Source: Streptomyces sp. WAC05374 (GTDB lineage Bacteria; Actinomycetota; Actinomycetes; Streptomycetales; Streptomycetaceae). Taken from it: 64,000 nt of DNA. Positions 8,564 through 18,281 of the stretch are shown piece by piece (within the stretch, counting starts at the first letter, position 1; every line of letters starts with the position of its first letter). The notes under the pieces were generated by a model. That model did no database searches. It was not told the DNA's origin and was given only the letters and a program-made list of their open reading frames with translations. Both the position numbers and the translations under genes were made by a program. Where the stretch lies: the NCBI RefSeq assembly GCF_004353505.1, contig NZ_SMNQ01000003.1, forward strand, positions 372,001 through 436,000, in the 5' to 3' direction.

Positions 8564-9777
8564 CCGCCCCCGTGCCCCTGTCCGGCCCCCGGTTCCAGGC
8601 CGAACCCGCCGAGCTGTACCGGGAGATGCGGCGCGAGCACGGAGCCGTCGCCCCCGTCGTGCTCGACGGGGACGTCCCCGCCTGGCTGGTGCTCGACTAC
8701 CGCGAGCTCCACCAGGTCACCAGCGACCCGGTGCTCTTCAGCCGCGACTCCGAGCTGTGGAACCAGTGGGACCGCATCCCCGGTGACTGGCCGCTGCTGC
8801 CGATGATCGGCCGCAAGCAGCCGTCGATCCTCTACACGGTCGGCGAGCGGCACCGCGAGCGCGCCGCGATGATCGGCGACGCGCTGGAGTCCGTCGACCC
8901 CTTCACCCTGCGCCGGTACGCCGAGGGGTACGCGGACGGGCTCATCGACGCGTTCTGCGGCGCGGGCGAGGCGGAGCTGATCGCCCAGTACGCCATGCTG
9001 CTGCCGGTCCGCGTGCTGGTGAAGATCTACGGCGTGCCCGACGAGCAGGGCCCCGGGCTCGTCACCGCGCTCAACGACATGATCGACGGCCGGGAGCGGG
9101 CCCTGGACGGGCAGCGCCACCTGGCCGAGGCGATATTCGGCCTGCTCACCGCCAAGCGGGCCGACCCGGGTGAGGACGTGGCCTCCCGCATGCTGGCCGA
9201 CGCCTCCGGCTTCACGGTCGAGGAGATGGCGCAGGACCTGATGGTGATGATGGCGGCCGGGCACCAGCCGACGGCCGACTGGATCGGCAACTCGCTGCGC
9301 CTGATGCTGACCGACGACCGGTTCGCCGCGTCCCTGTCCGGCGGCCGGCACTCCGTCGCCGAGGCGATGAACGAGGTGCTGTGGGCCGACACCCCGACCC
9401 AGAACGTGGCCGGCCGGTGGGCCTCGCGCGACACGCGCCTGGGCGGGCGGCACATCAGGGCCGGTGACCTGATCCTGCTGGGCCTGGCCGCCGCCAACGC
9501 CGACCCGCAGGTCCACATCGACAACGCCGCCCTCACCGGCGGCAACAGCGCCCACTTCTCCTTCGGGCACGGCGAGCACCGCTGTCCGTTCCCCGCCCAG
9601 GAGATCGCCGAGGTCATCGCGCGCACCGGGATCGAGGTGCTGCTGGACCGGCTGCCGGACCTGGATCTGGCCGTCCCGGCCGACGCGCTCACCCGGCGCC
9701 CTTCGCCCTGGCTGCGCGGCCTGACGGACCTGCCCGTGACGTTCACCCCGACCCCCGCCCTGGGAGGCACCCCGTGA
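8560..9777 (+). CDS. Conservon cytochrome P450, CYP157-like, without the ExxR motif
   Basis: 405 residues; ATG 8560 overlaps cvnD as ATGA. The heme-binding loop FSFGHGEHRC places the cysteine ligand at C342. The I-helix reads MMAAGHQPTADW, a weak version of the usual AGxxTT. At the K-helix the otherwise near-invariant ExxR is E-V-L-W (E272, W275). Loss of this arginine is the recognised hallmark of the CYP157 family, which in Streptomyces sits beside CYP154 in conservons, exactly the arrangement here. Whether such proteins are catalysts or act with the CYP154 partner is unsettled. The rest of the protein is intact, so this is not decay. Confidence 0.88.
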   Translation: MTAPVPLSGPRFQAEPAELYREMRREHGAVAPVVLDGDVPAWLVLDYRELHQVTSDPVLFSRDSELWNQWDRIPGDWPLLPMIGRKQPSILYTVGERHRERAAMIGDALESVDPFTLRRYAEGYADGLIDAFCGAGEAELIAQYAMLLPVRVLVKIYGVPDEQGPGLVTALNDMIDGRERALDGQRHLAEAIFGLLTAKRADPGEDVASRMLADASGFTVEEMAQDLMVMMAAGHQPTADWIGNSLRLMLTDDRFAASLSGGRHSVAEAMNEVLWADTPTQNVAGRWASRDTRLGGRHIRAGDLILLGLAAANADPQVHIDNAALTGGNSAHFSFGHGEHRCPFPAQEIAEVIARTGIEVLLDRLPDLDLAVPADALTRRPSPWLRGLTDLPVTFTPTPALGGTP

Positions 9778-10994
9778 TTCCCGTAGAGGAACCCATCCCC
9801 CTCGACCCGTTCGTCACCGACCTCGACGGGGAGAGCGCGGCGCTGCGCGCGGCCGGGCCGCTGGCCCGGGTCGTCCTGCCGGGCGGGGTGCCGGTGTGGG
9901 CGGTGACGCACCACGCGGAGGCGCGCGAGCTGCTCACCGACCGGCGGCTCGTCAAGGACATCAACGTGTGGGGTGCCTGGCGGCGCGGCGAGATACCCCC
10001 GGACTGGCCGCTGATCGGCCTGGCCAATCCGGGCCGGTCCATGTTGACCGTGGACGGTGAGGACCACCGCCGGATGCGGGCGCTGGTGGCGCAGGCGCTC
10101 ACCCCGCGCCGGGTGGAGCGGATGCGGGCGCGGATCACCGAGCTGACCGACGGCCTGCTGGACGGCCTGGTGGCGTACGAGCCGGGCGCGGTCGTCGACC
10201 TCAAGGCCGCCTTCGCCCACCCCCTGCCCATGTTCGTGATCAGCGACCTGATGGGTGTGGACCCGGCGGACCACCCGCGCCTGAAGGTGCTGTTCGACAA
10301 GTTCTTCTCCACCCAGACGCCGCCCGAGGAGGTCGTGGCGACCCTCGGCGAGCTGGCGGAGATGATGGCGAAGGTGGTGGCCGCGCGGCGCGCGGAGCCG
10401 GGCGACGACCTGACGAGCGCGCTGATCGCCGCCTCCGAGGGCGGCGACCACCTCACCGACGAGGAGATCGTCTCCACCCTCCAGCTCATGGTGGCGGCGG
10501 GCCACGAGACGACGATCTCGCTGATCGTCAACGCCGTGGTGAACCTGTCCAACCACCCCGAGCAGCTCGCCCTGGTCCGCTCCGGCGAGGCCAACTGGGA
10601 CGCGGTGGTCGAGGAGACCCTCCGCTTCTCCACGCCCACCTCCCACGTGCTGATCCGGTTCGCGACCGAGGACGTCCGGGTCGGCGACCGCACGCTGCCG
10701 GCGGGCGAGGCGCTGATCGTGTCGTACGGGGCGATCGGCCGGGACGAGAAGCAGCACGGCCCGAGCGCCGGCGTCTTCGACATCACCCGCTCGCCCAACC
10801 GGCACATCTCCTTCGGCCACGGCCCGCACGTCTGCCCCGGCGCCGCGCTGTCCCGGCTGGAGGCGGGGGTGGCCCTGCCCGCGCTGTACGCCCGCTTCCC
10901 CGGGCTCACCCTCGCCGTGCCCGCGACGGAGCTCCGCAACAAGCCGGTCGTCACGCAGAACGATCTTTTCGAACTCCCCGTACGGCTGCGCTGA
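9774..10994 (+). CDS. Conservon cytochrome P450, CYP154-like
   Basis: 406 residues from GTG 9774, overlapping the preceding P450 as GTGA. Canonical motifs are present: I-helix VAAGHETT, K-helix ExxR in VVEETLRFSTP, and heme loop ISFGHGPHVCPG with C354 as ligand. Family position (last gene of a conservon, directly after a CYP157-like gene) and sequence style suggest CYP154. Characterised CYP154 members hydroxylate steroids, flavonoids or macrolides, but the natural substrate is usually unknown and cannot be told here. A redox partner is not encoded nearby. Confidence 0.88.
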   Translation: MIPVEEPIPLDPFVTDLDGESAALRAAGPLARVVLPGGVPVWAVTHHAEARELLTDRRLVKDINVWGAWRRGEIPPDWPLIGLANPGRSMLTVDGEDHRRMRALVAQALTPRRVERMRARITELTDGLLDGLVAYEPGAVVDLKAAFAHPLPMFVISDLMGVDPADHPRLKVLFDKFFSTQTPPEEVVATLGELAEMMAKVVAARRAEPGDDLTSALIAASEGGDHLTDEEIVSTLQLMVAAGHETTISLIVNAVVNLSNHPEQLALVRSGEANWDAVVEETLRFSTPTSHVLIRFATEDVRVGDRTLPAGEALIVSYGAIGRDEKQHGPSAGVFDITRSPNRHISFGHGPHVCPGAALSRLEAGVALPALYARFPGLTLAVPATELRNKPVVTQNDLFELPVRLR

Positions 10995-12194
<1,200 letters not shown>

Positions 12195-12216
12195 CCGGCG
12201 GTACGCACACACGGAC

Positions 12217-12250
12217 AGGGCCCCGACCCATGGCGGTCGGGGCCCTTTCG
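12217..12250 (+). terminator. serC terminator
   Basis: AGGGCCCCGACC pairs perfectly with GGTCGGGGCCCT (12 bp) across the 6-base loop CATGGC, followed by TTTCG. It starts 23 bases after the serC stop. Confidence 0.85.
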
Positions 12251-12395
12251 TATGCGGCCGATTACCGCCCTACCCAGCCGCACCACCAGTCCCTAGCATC
12301 CGAAGCACTCCGGGGCGCACCCGTCGGAGTGGTTGACATGTACACGACATTCACGGTTGGACCCCCCACTCCCACCGGCCACCGATCGGAGTTCC

Positions 12396-13058
12396 ATGTC
12401 CACAAGACCCCGCACGCTGCTCGCCGGCACGACCGTCGCGGCGGCCCTCGCGTCCACCGTGCTCGCGCCGACCCCCGCGTCGGCGGGCATCGTCGCCCCG
12501 CCCGACAAGATCGTCATCGAGATCGCGACCGTCAACGGCTCGGGCTGCCCCCAGGGCACGGCCGCCGTCGCCGTGGCCCCGGACAACACCGCCTTCACGG
12601 TGACGTACAGCGACTACCTCGCCCAGGTGGGTGTGGGCTCCAAGCCGACCGACTTCCGCAAGAACTGCCAGCTCAACCTGATCGTCCACGTCCCGGGCGG
12701 CTTCACCTACGCCGTGGCCAGTGCCGACTACCGCGGCTACGCCAAGCTGGAGCCCGGCGCCACCGCCGTGCAGAAGGCGTCCTACTACTTCCAGGGCTCG
12801 CCCGACACGGCGCAGAAGAGCCACCCGTACAAGGGCCCGTACGACAACAACTGGCAGGCGACCGACCAGACCGACTGGGGCCAGCTCGTGTGGGCGCCGT
12901 GCGGGGTGAAGCGGAACTTCAACATCAACACCGAGCTGCGGGTCTCCGCGGGCACCTCGGACCCGACGAAGACCAACAGCTTCATCGCCATGGACTCCAC
13001 GGACGGCGACATCAGGACCGTCTACCGGCTGGCCTGGAAGGAATGCCCGCCGAAGTGA
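12396..13058 (+). CDS. Secreted DUF4360 family protein
   Basis: 220 residues from ATG 12396 with CGGAG eight bases upstream. The N-terminus is a Sec signal peptide (MSTRPRTLLAGTT..., cleavage probably after TPASA). The mature part has the DUF4360 pattern: IATVNGSGCPQGTAAV, FTVTYSDYLAQVG, KNCQLNLIVHVPGG and NFNINTELRV, with paired cysteines likely forming disulfides. DUF4360 proteins are small secreted beta proteins of unknown function in actinomycetes and fungi. The 12251-12395 upstream stretch has a TTGACA at 12333, but no well placed -10. Confidence 0.85.
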   Translation: MSTRPRTLLAGTTVAAALASTVLAPTPASAGIVAPPDKIVIEIATVNGSGCPQGTAAVAVAPDNTAFTVTYSDYLAQVGVGSKPTDFRKNCQLNLIVHVPGGFTYAVASADYRGYAKLEPGATAVQKASYYFQGSPDTAQKSHPYKGPYDNNWQATDQTDWGQLVWAPCGVKRNFNINTELRVSAGTSDPTKTNSFIAMDSTDGDIRTVYRLAWKECPPK

Positions 13059-13074
13059 GCCCTTCCCGGTGACC

Positions 13075-13107
13075 GGGTGGGCCCGCGCCCCCTCCGCGGG
13101 CCCACCC
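13075..13107. terminator. Bidirectional terminator between convergent genes
   Basis: GGGTGGGCCCGCG and CGCGGGCCCACCC form a perfect 13-bp stem with a 7-base loop. It lies between the DUF4360 gene and the convergent ABC permease gene and can serve both. Confidence 0.75.
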
Positions 13108-13134
13108 CCCGCCCCACCGGCTGCCGGCTACCGG

Positions 13135-13965
13135 CTACCGGCTCAGCCGCTGGAAGCGCCGTACCGCGAGCGGCAGGAACACCGCCGTGACCACCAGCGG
13201 CCACACCACCGCCATCAGCACCGCGTGCTGCTCCACCCAGTTGCCGCCGCCCGCGCCGGGGTTGCCGAAGAGCTCCCGGGTCGCCGCCGCGGTGGAGGAG
13301 ATCGGGTTCCAGGCGGCGATGGTGCCGAGCCAGCCCGGCATCGTGTCCGGCTGGACGAACACGCTGGAGATCATGGTCAGCGGGAACGCCACCGCGAACA
13401 GCCCGCCCGCCGCCTCCGGGTTGGGCACCAGCAGCCCGAGCCAGATCCCCACCCACGTCAGGCAGTAGCGCAGCAGGAGCAGCAGGGCGAAGGCCGCCGC
13501 GGTGGCGAGGAGGCCGCCGTCCGAGCGCCAGCCCATCACGAACGCCGTCGTCGCCAGGATGGTCAGCTCGGCGCAGGCGACGACCGTGTCGGTGACTCCG
13601 CGCCCGGTGACCACCGCGGAGGGGGCCATGGGCATGGAGCGGAACCGGTCGATGACGCCCTTGTTGGCGTCGGTGACCACGGCCGTGGCGGTGTTGATGA
13701 ACCCGAAGGCCATCGTCATCACGAACATGCCCGGCATCAGGAAGTCCCGGTAGTCCGCCGCCCCGCCGCCGCCCGGCGGCTTCATCGCGCCGCCGAAGAC
13801 GTACCCGTACAGCAGGACCGACAGGATGGGGAAGCCGAGCTGCCAGGCGATGTAGACGGGCTTGCGCCGGTAGTGCGTCAGCGTGCGGCGGACGACGTTC
13901 CAGCAGTCGGCGAGGGCCCAATAGGCCCGTCCGCGCCCGGCGATCGGTTCCACGGTGGCACTCAT
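13135..13965 (-). CDS. ABC-2 type (DrrB-like) efflux permease
   Basis: 276 residues from ATG 13965, which overlaps the ATPase stop as ATGA. A polar N-terminus is followed by six membrane segments. The ABC-2 signature lies in the centre ([34 protein letters not shown]), and the exporter family motif [17 protein letters not shown] near the C-terminus. With the DrrA-like ATPase it should form a drug or lipid-like compound exporter of the daunorubicin resistance type. A TetR gene next to the operon suggests induction by the exported compound. Confidence 0.9.
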   Translation of the reverse strand: MSATVEPIAGRGRAYWALADCWNVVRRTLTHYRRKPVYIAWQLGFPILSVLLYGYVFGGAMKPPGGGGAADYRDFLMPGMFVMTMAFGFINTATAVVTDANKGVIDRFRSMPMAPSAVVTGRGVTDTVVACAELTILATTAFVMGWRSDGGLLATAAAFALLLLLRYCLTWVGIWLGLLVPNPEAAGGLFAVAFPLTMISSVFVQPDTMPGWLGTIAAWNPISSTAAATRELFGNPGAGGGNWVEQHAVLMAVVWPLVVTAVFLPLAVRRFQRLSR

Positions 13966-14909
13966 GCCGCGACCCCCTGTCCGGTCAGGCGCAGGAACAC
14001 GTCGTCGAGGCTCGGCCTGCGCAGCCCGATGTCCTCGACCGGTACGCCCTCGTCCTGGAGGGTCCGGGCCACCTCGGTCAGCGCCGTGACCCGGTCGGCG
14101 ACGGGCGCGTGGACCCGCCGCCCGGTGTCGTCGAGGTGCGGCTCGCCCAGGCAGACGCGGGCGACGGTCTTGGCGACGCGCGGCAGGTCGGCCGCGTCGG
14201 CGGCCACCACCTCGATCCGGTCGCCGCCGACGCGGTTCTTCAGCGCCTCGGGGGTGTCGTCGGCGATGGCCCGGCCCCGGTCGATGACGGTGACGCGGGC
14301 GGCCAGCTTGTCGGCCTCCTCCAGGTACTGGGTGGTCAGCAGGACGGTGGTGCCGGCCGCGACCAGGGCCCGCACCGCGTCCCAGACCTCGCCCCGGCCG
14401 CGCGGGTCCAGCCCGGTCGTCGGCTCGTCCAGGAACAGCACGCGGGGCGCGAGGATCATGGAGGCGGCCAGGTCCAGGCGGCGCCGCATGCCGCCGCTGT
14501 AGCCCTCGACGCCGGTGTCGGCCGCCTCGCTCAGGCCGAACCGCTCCAGCAGCTCGGCGGCGCGGGAGCGGGCCCGCCGGCCGCCGAGGTGGAAGAGCCG
14601 GCCGAACATCTCCAGGTTCTGCCGGCCGGTCAGGATCTCGTCCACGGCCGCGTACTGGCCGGTGAGCCCGATCAGGGCGCGGACGCGGCGGGGGTCGCGC
14701 GCCACGTCCACCCCGGCGACCTCGGCGCGGCCGCCGTCGAAGCGCCGCAGCGTGGCCAGCACGCGGACGGCGGTGGTCTTGCCCGCCCCGTTGGGCCCGA
14801 GCAGCCCGTGGACGGTGCCCGGGCGCACCGCGAGGTCGAACCCGTCCAGCGCGCGCTTCTCCCCGTACCGCTTCTCCAGGCCCTCGGCCCGTACCGCCCA
14901 GTCCTCCAT
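13962..14909 (-). CDS. ABC transporter ATPase, DrrA family
   Basis: 315 residues from ATG 14909. Walker A is GPNGAGKTT, the signature is [12 protein letters not shown], Walker B is [14 protein letters not shown], and the DrrA-type C-terminal domain ends [14 protein letters not shown], a very specific motif of this family. It energises the permease encoded by the overlapping downstream gene. The 117-base divergent region to the TetR gene contains two operator-like dyads. Confidence 0.93.
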   Translation of the reverse strand: MEDWAVRAEGLEKRYGEKRALDGFDLAVRPGTVHGLLGPNGAGKTTAVRVLATLRRFDGGRAEVAGVDVARDPRRVRALIGLTGQYAAVDEILTGRQNLEMFGRLFHLGGRRARSRAAELLERFGLSEAADTGVEGYSGGMRRRLDLAASMILAPRVLFLDEPTTGLDPRGRGEVWDAVRALVAAGTTVLLTTQYLEEADKLAARVTVIDRGRAIADDTPEALKNRVGGDRIEVVAADAADLPRVAKTVARVCLGEPHLDDTGRRVHAPVADRVTALTEVARTLQDEGVPVEDIGLRRPSLDDVFLRLTGQGVAA

Positions 14910-14955
14910 GCGCCCTCCCCATCACGACACCGCGCACCCGACGCCGGGCACCCGG

Positions 14956-15020
14956 AAACTGAGTACACCGTACCCAAGTGAGCGTACAGCGTACTCAGTT
15001 TTTGGCCAGTGATTTACGCT
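14956..15020. promoter_or_regulatory. Twin-dyad operator and promoter between drrAB-like genes and tetR
   Basis: AAACTGAGTAC (14956-14966) and GTACTCAGTTT (14991-15001) form outer arms. Inside lie two short dyads, GTAC-ACC-GTAC (14963-14973) and GTAC-AGC-GTAC (14984-14994), centred 21 bases (two helical turns) apart. TACGCT at 15015-15020 is a likely -10 for tetR, six bases before its ATG. The layout fits binding of two TetR dimers that repress both directions. Confidence 0.65.
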
Positions 15021-15026
15021 GACGCC

Positions 15027-15860
15027 ATGAGCAGCAGCGACAGGGGACCCGCCGGACCGACGGCGACGAGCGGCAGCGGCGACCTCAACCGCAGCCTGGA
15101 ACTGCTCTGGGGCACCGGCGAGGCCGGCAGCCGGGGGCCCAAGCGCGGCCTGAGTCTGGACCGGATCGTCACCGCCGCCGTCGAGGTCGCCGACGCTGAG
15201 GGCCTGGACGCCGTCTCGATGCGGCGGCTCTCCGCGGACCTGGGCGTCGGCACGATGTCGCTGTACCGGTACGTCCCCGGCAAGGCCGAGCTGCTCGACC
15301 TGATGCTCGACCGGGTACGGGGCCTGATGCTCGACGGCCGGCCGGCCGAGCCGTGCGACTGGCGCGCCGCCGTCGACGCCCTGGCCCGCGCCGAACTCGC
15401 CCTCTACCGCCGCCACCCCTGGCTGCTCAAGGTGAACCAGGCCCGTACCGTCCTCGGCCCGAGCGCCCTGAAGGGCCTCGAACTCGCCCTGCTGGGGCTG
15501 AAGGGCATGGGCCTGACGGACCCGGAGACCATTTCGGTGATCATCGCCGTGCAGAGCTTCGTCACGGGCATCGTGCGCATGGAGGCCGAGACGGCCTGGG
15601 CGGCCAAGGAGACCGGCGTCAGCGACGAGGAGTTCTGGAAACGGCAGGAGCCCTTCCTGGACCGCGCCATGCACACCGGCGCGTACCCCATGCTGGCGGC
15701 GCTCTCCCCGGACGCCTTCTCGGCCGACGTCGACCACTTCGCCTTCGGCCTGCGGGCCCTGATGGACGGCTTCGAGGCGATGGTGGCCGGGGCCGCCCGG
15801 CGCGGGGACGAGGACGCCGCCCGGCGCGGGGACGAGGACGCCGCCCGGCGCGGGAACTAG
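15027..15860 (+). CDS. TetR/AcrR family regulator of the divergent ABC exporter
   Basis: 277 residues from ATG 15027, probably leaderless (TACGCT six bases upstream). The HTH lies near residues 50-95 (AAVEVADAEGLDAVSMRRLS, GVGTMSLYRYVPGKAEL), followed by a TetR_C-type ligand domain. The C-terminus is an in-frame tandem repeat AARRGDED three times. The last copy is cut by the stop codon, which is shared as CTAG with the convergent tetR gene. Position and operators indicate control of the DrrAB-like exporter and of itself. Confidence 0.9.
   Translation: MSSSDRGPAGPTATSGSGDLNRSLELLWGTGEAGSRGPKRGLSLDRIVTAAVEVADAEGLDAVSMRRLSADLGVGTMSLYRYVPGKAELLDLMLDRVRGLMLDGRPAEPCDWRAAVDALARAELALYRRHPWLLKVNQARTVLGPSALKGLELALLGLKGMGLTDPETISVIIAVQSFVTGIVRMEAETAWAAKETGVSDEEFWKRQEPFLDRAMHTGAYPMLAALSPDAFSADVDHFAFGLRALMDGFEAMVAGAARRGDEDAARRGDEDAARRGN
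15795..15856 (+). repeat. 24-bp tandem repeat at the 3' end of the tetR gene
   Basis: Two full and one partial copy of a 24-base unit beginning GCCCGGCGCGGGGACGAGGA encode AARRGDED. Copies are essentially identical, implying recent expansion; copy number may vary between strains. Confidence 0.8.
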
Positions 15861-16579
15861 GCGCCCGGCAGCCGCAGCGCCAGGCCGTCGAGGACGACGT
15901 CCAGGCCGTAGCGGAACTTGCTGTCGCGGATCTCCACGGGGTCGATGCCCTGCGCGGCGGTGTACGGCCCGGCGAGGTGGTCGTACTCCGCCGCGGCCTG
16001 TGCGGCGGCGGGCATCAGGCGGGCGATGAAGTCGGCCTCGGTCTCGCCGGACCGGCCGACCGTGGTGAGCCAGGCGGCCTCCGTGGTGCTCACGCCGATG
16101 ACGTACGACAGGACGGTCTCGATCGCCCGCTCCGGCTCGGGGAACCCGGCGGCCACGAACAGGGCGGCGATCCGCTCCGAGTAGGCCATGAGGTTGGGCC
16201 CGAGGTAGGCGAGGCCCGCCTGGCCCAGCACCGAGGCAAGCCAGGGGTGGCGCAGAGCCGTCGCGCGGAACGACTCGGCGGCCCCGGTGACGGCGGTCCG
16301 CCAGTCGGCGCCCCCCGCGTCCGGGACGACGATCTCGGAGAAGGCCTCGTCCACCGCCAGTTCCATCAGCTCGTCCTTGGTGGCGACGTGCCGGTAGAGG
16401 GACGTGGCGCCGGCGTTCAGCCGGGCGCCGAGCTTGCGCATGCTGAGCGCCTCGATCCCGTCGGCGTCCAGCATCACGATCGCCTCCCGCACGATCGCGG
16501 CCCTGCTCAGCGCGGGCTGGTCCGGCTCACGGCGCTGCCGCGCCCACACGGACGGAATCGGGTTCTCCTTGGCGGCCAT
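15857..16579 (-). CDS. TetR/AcrR family regulator of the divergent MFS exporter
   Basis: 240 residues from ATG 16579 with CGAGGAG upstream. The open frame extends further upstream but antisense to the MFS gene. The HTH region reads AAIVREAIVMLDADGIEALSMRKLGARL, then AGATSLYRHVATKDELMEL. The C-terminal domain is of the TetR_C (tetracyclin repressor-like) class. It is divergent from a 14-TM pump, with inverted repeats over the pump promoter, so it is most likely the pump repressor. Its stop shares CTAG with the convergent tetR gene. Confidence 0.9.
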   Translation of the reverse strand: MAAKENPIPSVWARQRREPDQPALSRAAIVREAIVMLDADGIEALSMRKLGARLNAGATSLYRHVATKDELMELAVDEAFSEIVVPDAGGADWRTAVTGAAESFRATALRHPWLASVLGQAGLAYLGPNLMAYSERIAALFVAAGFPEPERAIETVLSYVIGVSTTEAAWLTTVGRSGETEADFIARLMPAAAQAAAEYDHLAGPYTAAQGIDPVEIRDSKFRYGLDVVLDGLALRLPGA

Positions 16580-16645
16580 GGCTCTCCTCGGGAGGGCGGC
16601 AGAGGGGGCGTACATCGTTCGCATCCAGCGTACAGCGCATGCCGC

Positions 16646-16703
16646 TTGCGCACACTGTTCCGTCATGCGTACAGTGTTCGCAACGGAGCGAACAGTGTGC
16701 GCA
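16646..16703 (+). promoter_or_regulatory. MFS promoter embedded in a long inverted repeat
   Basis: TTGCGC (16646-16651), 18 bases, TACAGT (16670-16675) make a good promoter for the MFS gene. Fourteen-base arms TGCGCACACTGTTC (16647-16660) and GAACAGTGTGCGCA (16690-16703) are perfect inverted copies flanking the -10, with an extra partial copy (ACAGTGTTCGC) between them. This is a probable operator for the divergent TetR. Confidence 0.65.
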
Positions 16704-16718
16704 GCCGAAAGGAAACCC

Positions 16719-18224
16719 ATGGAAACCCGCAATCCACGCCGCTGGTGGATCCTCGTCGTGCTGTGCCTCAGCTCGCTGGTGCTGGTGGTGGACAGCATGG
16801 CGCTGACCGTCGCCGTCCCCGCGCTGACCGAGGACCTCGGGGCGAGCGCCCAGGACACCCAGTGGATCCTGGACTCGTACATCCTGGTCTTCGCCGGTCT
16901 GCTGCTCACCTCCGGAAGCCTCGGCGACCGCTTCGGCCGCCGGAAGGTGATGCTGATCGGCCTCCTGCTCTTCGGGGCGGCGTCACTGGCCGCCACCTTC
17001 TGCGCCGGCCCGGGTGACGTCATCGCCGTGCGCGTCGCGATGGGTGTCGGCGGTGCGCTGATCATGCCGTCGACGCTGTCGATCCTCATCACCGTCTTCG
17101 ACGAGGACGAGCGCGGCAAGGCGATGGCGGCCTGGGGCTCGGTGACGATGCTCGGCCTGGTCGGCAGCCCGGTGCTCGGCGGCGTCCTGATCGACCACTT
17201 CACCTGGCAGGCGATCTTCCTGATCAACGTCCCGGTCGTCGCCCTCGCGATCGTCGCCGCCCTCACCCTCATGCCCGAGTCCAAGGGCCCCTGGCAGAAG
17301 CCCGACCCGCTCGGCGCGGTGCTGTCCGCGGCCGGCATGACCGCCCTGATCTGGTGGATCATCGAGATTCCGCAGCACGGCGCCTTCGAGGGCCGCTCGG
17401 TGATCACGCTGATCGTCGCCGTCGTCTCGCTCGTCGGGTTCGTCGTCTGGGAGAACGTCACCCCCTCCCCGATGGTCCCGCTGGTCCTGTTCAAGCACCG
17501 CAACTTCAGCGGCGGTTCCCTGTCCCTGACCCTGGTTCAGGTCGGCAACGGCGGCCTGCTGCTGGTGCTCACCCAATACCTCCAGTTCGTGCTCGGCTAC
17601 TCGGCGATCGAGGCGGGTCTCGCCTTCGTGCCGCTCGCCGTCGCCGCCCTCATCGGCAACGGCCTGGGCGGCGGGCTCGCCGCCAGGACCGGCAACCGCC
17701 CGCTGATCGCCGCCGGCATGGTCCTGATGGCCGCCTCCTTCGGCCTGCTGGCCACCGTCTCCGCCGACACCGGCTTCGCCGTCCCGGCCACCGCCCTCGG
17801 ACTCCTCGGCCTCGGCGCGGGCCTCGCGATGCCGGCCGCCGTGGGCGCCCTGATGAGCACCATCCCCGAGGAGAAGGCGGGCGTCGGCTCCGCCCTGAAC
17901 GACACCATCCAGCAGGCCGGTACCGCGCTCGGCATCGCGATCCTCGGCTCGCTCCTCGCCAACGGGTTCGCCCGGCAGATGCCCGCCGACGCACCCGAGG
18001 CCGCGAAGCACTCCATCGGTGGCGCGCTGGCCGCGGCCCAGGGCGACGCCGGGCTGGTGCGGGCCGCCCGGGAGGCCTTCACCACCTCGATGTCGACCAC
18101 CTTCACCATCAGCGCGATCGGCGTCCTGGCCGCCGCCCTCCTGGCCACCCTGGTGATGCGCGACACCAAGCCCGCCGCCGCACCGGCGACGGGCGAGGTG
18201 AAGGAGCCCGAGCTCGCCGCCTGA
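16719..18224 (+). CDS. MFS drug:H+ antiporter, DHA2 (14-TM) family
   Basis: 501 residues from ATG 16719 with GAAAGGA upstream. Fourteen hydrophobic segments are visible. Motif A is GSLGDRFGRRKVM, motif C is GSPVLGGVLIDH, and the N-terminus has the DHA2 style VVDSMALTVAVPALTEDLGAS and WILDSYILVFAGLLL. Similar proteins export antibiotics, dyes and toxic lipids. The adjacent divergent TetR and the operator over its promoter suggest inducible export of a small toxic compound, unknown here. Confidence 0.93.
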   Translation: METRNPRRWWILVVLCLSSLVLVVDSMALTVAVPALTEDLGASAQDTQWILDSYILVFAGLLLTSGSLGDRFGRRKVMLIGLLLFGAASLAATFCAGPGDVIAVRVAMGVGGALIMPSTLSILITVFDEDERGKAMAAWGSVTMLGLVGSPVLGGVLIDHFTWQAIFLINVPVVALAIVAALTLMPESKGPWQKPDPLGAVLSAAGMTALIWWIIEIPQHGAFEGRSVITLIVAVVSLVGFVVWENVTPSPMVPLVLFKHRNFSGGSLSLTLVQVGNGGLLLVLTQYLQFVLGYSAIEAGLAFVPLAVAALIGNGLGGGLAARTGNRPLIAAGMVLMAASFGLLATVSADTGFAVPATALGLLGLGAGLAMPAAVGALMSTIPEEKAGVGSALNDTIQQAGTALGIAILGSLLANGFARQMPADAPEAAKHSIGGALAAAQGDAGLVRAAREAFTTSMSTTFTISAIGVLAAALLATLVMRDTKPAAAPATGEVKEPELAA

Positions 18225-18239
18225 GGCTCGCCCCTGGCG

Positions 18240-18272
18240 AAGGCCGGTACCCCACCACGGGGCACCGGCCTT
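18240..18272. terminator. Bidirectional terminator
   Basis: AAGGCCGGT...CCCC pairs with GGGG...ACCGGCCTT (9 plus 4 pairs with one A/C mismatch) around a 5-base loop. It lies between the MFS gene and the convergent propeller gene. Confidence 0.7.
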
Positions 18273-18281
18273 CCGCCGCGC

